Source of the DNA: Platynereis dumerilii
Taxonomy: Eukaryota > Annelida > Polychaeta > Phyllodocida > Nereididae
Assembly: GCA_026936325.1 (NCBI GenBank)
Contig: JAPTHN010000142.1
Location: forward strand, 124,001-188,000
DNA: 64,000 nucleotides
Direction of reading: 5' to 3'
Under the pieces are notes generated by a model. It was not told the DNA's origin, ran no database searches, and saw only the letters and a program-made list of their open reading frames with translations. The position numbers and the translations under genes are program-made. Within the stretch, counting starts at the first letter, position 1. Each line of letters starts with the position of its first letter. Below, piece after piece: positions 59,767 through 64,000 of the stretch.

Positions 59767-61105
59767 CAGTACAACCCAATAAATTTTCCGAGCTGAATCT
59801 CACACTTGCACTCACTTATACTCCCTGGCACATCCACAACTTTGCCCTCCTTTGCCTGCCCTTGCCCTCTTGAGCAAACAAACCACTTTACCCCTGTCTG
59901 GTGTCCCCACCTGTTGCAATATGCTGATACTACCTGATTTACTACTGGTTAATTGTAATCCATAATTATCATTTCATAATACCCAGTGTATTTTTAAATG
60001 ATATAAATTTTACAAAATCGTTTTTCTTAGAGAAAATGCACTACTGGCATACATGTACTAAGTTGACAATTAAGCAAAACCTCTTTTGGGATGATTTCTT
60101 GCTTGTAAATTTTACACACGCAAATAACATTCTGTATAGGCCTATATTGATATAAATAGGTAGTTGCTGAATACTTAAAATGAAAGGAAACTACACACAC
60201 CTATTAAACTTCAGCCAAAAATCTGTGATGCTTTGTATGCGTGTTTGACATAGAAATAATGGTCTCACAGAGCCGAAACTTATATCAAATTGTTGACAAT
60301 TAAATTTCCAACAAATTGGTGTAAGTTAGAAGTTGATGTGCCATATATTAAGGGCGCTACAGCGTGTTACGCATTGGCGCAGCAATTTCTCAAGAAATTA
60401 TGGGAAGATTTAATCAAATTTGACAATAAGGAAGTTAGATACTCATGAAACAACTGCATGTAGTAAATAATTTCACTTAAAAAAATACTCTTTAAAATAT
60501 GCACAAATAATGCATTGATGGGGATTTTTGTGCACTGGACCATTAAAGTGTGAATGCATCCATTGTTCTAGAACAACAGAACTGGGTTATTTTACCTGAA
60601 CTGTACACTGATTCCCAAACTGAATGAAACATGAATATATATAGAAGATCCAAATTAAAACAATATTTATTATAAAAACATTTTTATGTTCCTATAACTT
60701 ACAAATAGTTAATTGAAATTTTAATCCAATATATAGAATGACTTTGATGCTTGCAACAAAAATGTTGATAAAATTGGTCAAATAAATCATATATGAAAAA
60801 TATCTAAAATTGAAATTTATATTAAAGTTTATTTTTTTAAATTACAATGTAAGTTTAATTAATTTTAGTGAAGAAATAAATGTACTAACATAATTGTTAA
60901 ACACTGAGCAAAGCAACAAGATTAGAATCAATAGCCCTAACTGCTGTTGTTGTTAATTAGCACCAGATGACAGGAGTGTAAGGGGTTTCCCCTAAAGGGC
61001 ATGGAAGTGAGAGCAAGTGAGGGCTCTAGCATAGAGGTGAGTGGTTGGAAGTGAGGGCATCTTCATGAGGGCATGGGATTTCGGAAAATTTATTGGGTTG
61101 TACTG
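59767..61105. mobile_element. 1.34-kb TA-target transposon nested in the retrotransposon
   Basis: Inverted ends of 25 bases beginning CAGTACAACCCAATAAATTT bound 1,339 AT-rich bases. TA flanks both sides (59,765-59,766; 61,106-61,107). The outer sequence belongs to the retrotransposon on both sides. CAGT ends with TA duplication fit Tc1/mariner-like elements. It encodes no transposase, so it must have been moved in trans. It is younger than the already young host element. Confidence 0.9.
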
Positions 61106-61107
61106 TA

Positions 61108-62452
61108 GCACACCTCGTCTTTATCGGTGCCTGGTTTGGCTCCGCCTGACCCCTGGGCACGAAAATTACTCTTGGCTACGCCCCTGCGAGCGCAGTCTTG
61201 TGAGGCATGGTCAAGGCCGCCGCACTTCTGGCACTTGCCGCTAGATTTGGTGACGCTGTGGTCAAAGGTGGTGACGTATAGCTCATGGTCTAACTTAGCA
61301 AATCCCATATCTCTAGACTGGGCAAGCCGCTGGCGATGTTTAGCATCGTATGCCAGTACATTTGCAATTTTGAATTTCTGTACCACATTCAATACAAACG
61401 TCAAATATCTAGCCATCTGATAAAACACATTGAATCCATGTACCCTAGTCATTAGGATCATATAAGTGATCCACCCTTCAAGCCATTTGTAAAACGAAAC
61501 TATTTTACTACGGCCTCTAACGGCCTTGACATTTACATTTCCACTCGAGTCTACGTAAGATTTAATCTCATCTGAATCAATACTGCTGTCAACAAAATTT
61601 TCAAGCGAAACGCACTCACCATTTAAGGCACTTGTGACAGAATCCTGAGACAAAAATTCGGTACCAACATCAAGCGGCATAGCGCTTACATTAGGTGGAA
61701 AGTTAGTGTTAGGCCAGTTGCTGGCTCCCTGGGGGGCACTCGAGGCCCCAAAGTCATAGTTGTGCCCATAGGAACCGTGTCCATGCTGGGGCTGGCCATG
61801 CCCCACGTGAGCGTGATAGTATCCTCCGTTGTGGGTATTGTCCATCCTTGGGTTGTAAGGACCCGGGGGCAATAGGGCCCCTCCCGAGAAACGGGTCGAA
61901 TATCAACGAGCGGTGCCACCGGGACACGATTCACAGGGGGGGGGCACGTGGAGCGTAGAATCCCATGGGGCTGTTCCCGGGCCACGAGTGGTGGGGGGGT
62001 CCATGTCCTCTGGTGTCGTGAGGCGGGACAGAGCCCGGGTTGGGTGTAGAACGAGGCAGGTACGAACTGCTGTGCATTGCCGAGGCCTGACTGTCAGGGG
62101 AGTCGTTCATCGAGGCTGCAAAATGCACTGTTTGGGGGGGGTGATGAGACATCATGGGCCGATACTGCTGAGACGTAGAAGGCTGGGGGGTGTCAAAACC
62201 CACGCGTGCATGCCCTACGTTAGGGACCGATGCAGCGTCCCTGGAGTGCGGAAAATCGTCCTGGAAATCCATCAGTGACGTTTCGCCCACCTCGTCAACC
62301 ATGTGAAACTGAGGGGGGGGGGTCTGCGCAGGTAGATTCTTCCTGAAATGGATGGCATTCAGGACTCCACAACCCTTCCCGGTTGGGCCCACGTGTCCAC
62401 TGCAAGGTTTTCCGCACTTCGTGCAGTGCCGTGTACGATGCTTCCTTCCCAT
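61108..62452 (-). pseudogene. Gag-like region of the retrotransposon (broken)
   Basis: The first coding part of the element. The upstream portion has a Cys/His cluster (HCTKCGKPCSGH) near its start and then a Pro/Ser/His-rich linker. The downstream portion has a globular segment and a CCHC zinc knuckle (CQKCGGLDHASQDC), as in nucleocapsid-like proteins of DIRS-order elements. The right-to-left order on the minus strand places it before RT-RNase H. It is not intact, so no protein is proposed. Confidence 0.8.
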
Positions 62453-62942
62453 GATAAACCTGGCCGTTCCCTAGGCGAGAATCCAGGTGTGCTTCGTCTG
62501 TTCACAAAATGAAGGCTCACCAGACGAAAATAGTCGCTTAACAGGGGTACCCAGGCGTTGGGCTACCACCAACTGCACGTGAAAGTTGTAAAAACAGCTG
62601 CCACCCTTCCAGACCACAATTGGCTTATCAGATAACTAGCCCGCCTTTAGTTCACTCCTCGGTCCTCACAATCCACAACCTCCGTCAGACATGGAGTTTG
62701 GCTCAATTCAAATGCGCAGTTGGAAGCGCTGACCACGTGTTCGGACACGGACTTCAAGCAGTGGGCCCAAACTTAGCCGGACTGCTAACGTGATCCAGGG
62801 ACTGTCTAACAACACAGCGTGAAAGGCTAGGGCTTACCAAACTGGTCTCATAGGGTTAGAAGAAAGATGATAATGAATCGATGAATGGCCTAGCAGCATG
62901 GCCTCGTGCAGAATTAGTATAGCAACGATGTACTCCGTGCAC

Positions 62943-63156
62943 TGTTCGTTAACAAAAGCGACAGCGAGGAGCTGCGAAGAACGTTCTTATATAGGACGAG
63001 CGGATTAGAACCTGTGAACCACTTGGACAACAATCAACCACAGTGACCGAGGAGCGGCTGGCGGGAAAGGTGAGGGAGGTGCCTAGTGCACATAACAAGA
63101 ATCTGCAGCTGAGTAGTCCGAAGCGCTCAATACTCCTTGGTTTAACCAAGCCCTCA
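62943..63156 (-). repeat. A1 terminal repeat (5' end of element)
   Basis: 214 bases matching A2 (56,614-56,826). It marks the 5' end of the retrotransposon on the minus strand. The DNA between it and the gag-like region (62,453-62,942) has no recognised coding sequence and is probably the leader. Confidence 0.9.
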
Positions 63157-63754
63157 GTATCTTTTTCTCAAGCATACTAACAGTGGATGACTTATATTTT
63201 TACGTGACCAAGACAGTAGTGCATATTATAATAGTGAGACAGATCTTTTGGCATACATTTAATTTTGATATAACTTCCTGCTTCAAAAGAGTTGCTTACA
63301 GTTATAAAACCAAAATCGAAGTGTTTCATGGAATTTCACTTGTTCTAAGGTTTGACAGAAAATACTTCACATCTGTTGTCTAGAAAGGAGTAATCCTAGC
63401 TGCCTGTTGCAATTTTGTTTATGCATGCCTCGTAGATGCATTTGCTCAGGCAAATCTTGTTTGCAGAAGTGAAATAATATCTAATTCAAACTCTATTCAT
63501 CCAAAGAATCAATATTAGCCAAATCGTTGAATCTTTGCAGCTAAGGCTGAAAAAATAAGACACTCCAACAATTTGAAAATGTCGATGGAACAATGAGACA
63601 CAGGGAACATCCTTAAAAAAATAATGAAATAGGAGAAAAACCAAATCTTTTGTCTTTCATTGTGTCTGCATCATTTAATTAGTTGAAAATCAGAGGCACC
63701 TTCTTTGTTATGATTATGCTACAGCTATAATGCATCCTGTGGATTAGCTGTAGA
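63157..63754. other. Flank between retrotransposon and SINE
   Basis: AT-rich, with no recognised feature. Confidence 0.5.
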
Positions 63755-63969
63755 TGGATGGATGGATGGAATAAATCCGATGGATGGATGATTGGGCTTT
63801 ACGTCCTGTATTTATGTATTTGGTAGGTTATTTAGGAGGAGGACATGGCAATGATTGTAACTTCCATCCAACACAGACCCAGGTCACCCCGCAAGAGCTG
63901 GATTTCGAACCCTGGACCCAGCAATTGGCAGTCCAGCAAGCTACCACTAGACCAACCCTCCCCCCATGC
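63755..63969 (-). mobile_element. tRNA-derived SINE
   Basis: On the minus strand the head holds an A-box-like TGGTCTAGTGGTAGC and a B box GGTTCGAAATCC, spaced as in a tRNA gene. Next come an unrelated body and a TCCA-repeat tail. The 14-base target duplication GGATTAGCTGTAGA flanks it exactly (63,741-63,754; 63,970-63,983). The head is not a functional tRNA by eye. It is probably transcribed by RNA polymerase III and mobilised by a partner LINE. Confidence 0.9.
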
Positions 63970-64000
63970 GGATTAGCTGTAGAAATTATATGATAAAATA

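Larger units (their letters stand above)
55903..63156 (-). mobile_element. Ngaro/PAT-type tyrosine-recombinase retrotransposon (DIRS order)
   Basis: A 7.25-kb element read on the minus strand. The order is A1 repeat, gag-like region, reverse transcriptase-RNase H, tyrosine recombinase, B1, A2, spacer, B2. This split-direct-repeat plan is that of Ngaro and PAT elements, and no LTRs or integrase are present. B1 and A2 abut exactly, reproducing the junction of a circularised copy, as the family's recombinase-based integration predicts. A1 and A2 differ at about three positions in 214, and B1 and B2 at about one in 196, so insertion looks recent. The element is broken by a nested 1.34-kb DNA transposon and at least one other lesion. 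It is treated here as a fossil. Confidence 0.9.

Noticed and set aside
55903-63156. LTR retrotransposon interpretation
   Set aside because: No long terminal repeats, integrase or aspartic protease were seen. A tyrosine recombinase and split direct repeats are present instead.
63885-63960. Possible tRNA gene
   Set aside because: A and B boxes are present but the stems do not pair into a cloverleaf by eye. Flanking target duplication and tail show it is a SINE head.
1-64000. CRISPR arrays, bacterial operons, promoters or riboswitches
   Set aside because: No spacer-repeat structure and no bacterial gene organisation. The many small repeats are minisatellites and microsatellites in animal-type DNA.

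Overview
This 64-kb window looks like non-coding, repeat-rich genomic DNA from an animal, most likely a marine deuterostome such as an echinoderm. The evidence is AT-rich sequence dense with small DNA transposons, LINE and SINE pieces, GATA-type microsatellites, a tyrosine-recombinase retrotransposon of a kind common in marine invertebrates, and about ten copies of the octamer TAGGCCTA where roughly one is expected. The organism call is an inference. I recognise no complete host gene. A few short coding-like segments are listed at low confidence.

Layout. (1) 1-13,030 and 21,767-37,060 are two diverged copies of one segmental duplication. The head block of the unit occurs once more, alone, at 19,473-20,610. 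Comparing the copies gives 'empty sites' and dates several insertions found only in the second copy: a 5'-truncated LINE carrying two further insertions (30,892-33,243), a TA-target DNA transposon (33,439-34,369), a short LINE 3' end (35,055-35,250) and a telomere-like patch (29,558-29,590). (2) 13,030-19,472 is unique sequence between the copies, with weak coding-like islands on the plus strand. (3) 37,060-45,930 is mostly featureless, with one possible terminal exon on the minus strand, a CGTACG-rich block and a foldback MITE carrying three CRE palindromes. (4) 45,932-50,295 is a 4.4-kb foldback element with about 625-base inverted ends around roughly nine tandem copies of a 199-base monomer. 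(5) 50,296-55,902 holds microsatellites, a 13-base minisatellite related to the one in the duplication, a 149-base hAT MITE and a 29-base tandem triplet. (6) 55,903-63,156 is a young Ngaro/PAT-type (DIRS order) retrotransposon on the minus strand, with gag-like, RT-RNase H and tyrosine recombinase regions and split direct repeats A1...B1-A2...B2. A 1.34-kb TA-target transposon lies inside it. (7) 63,755-63,969 is a tRNA-derived SINE with a 14-base target-site duplication.

No pathway or operon logic applies here. The window is best read as a record of nested transposition, minisatellite turnover and local duplication.
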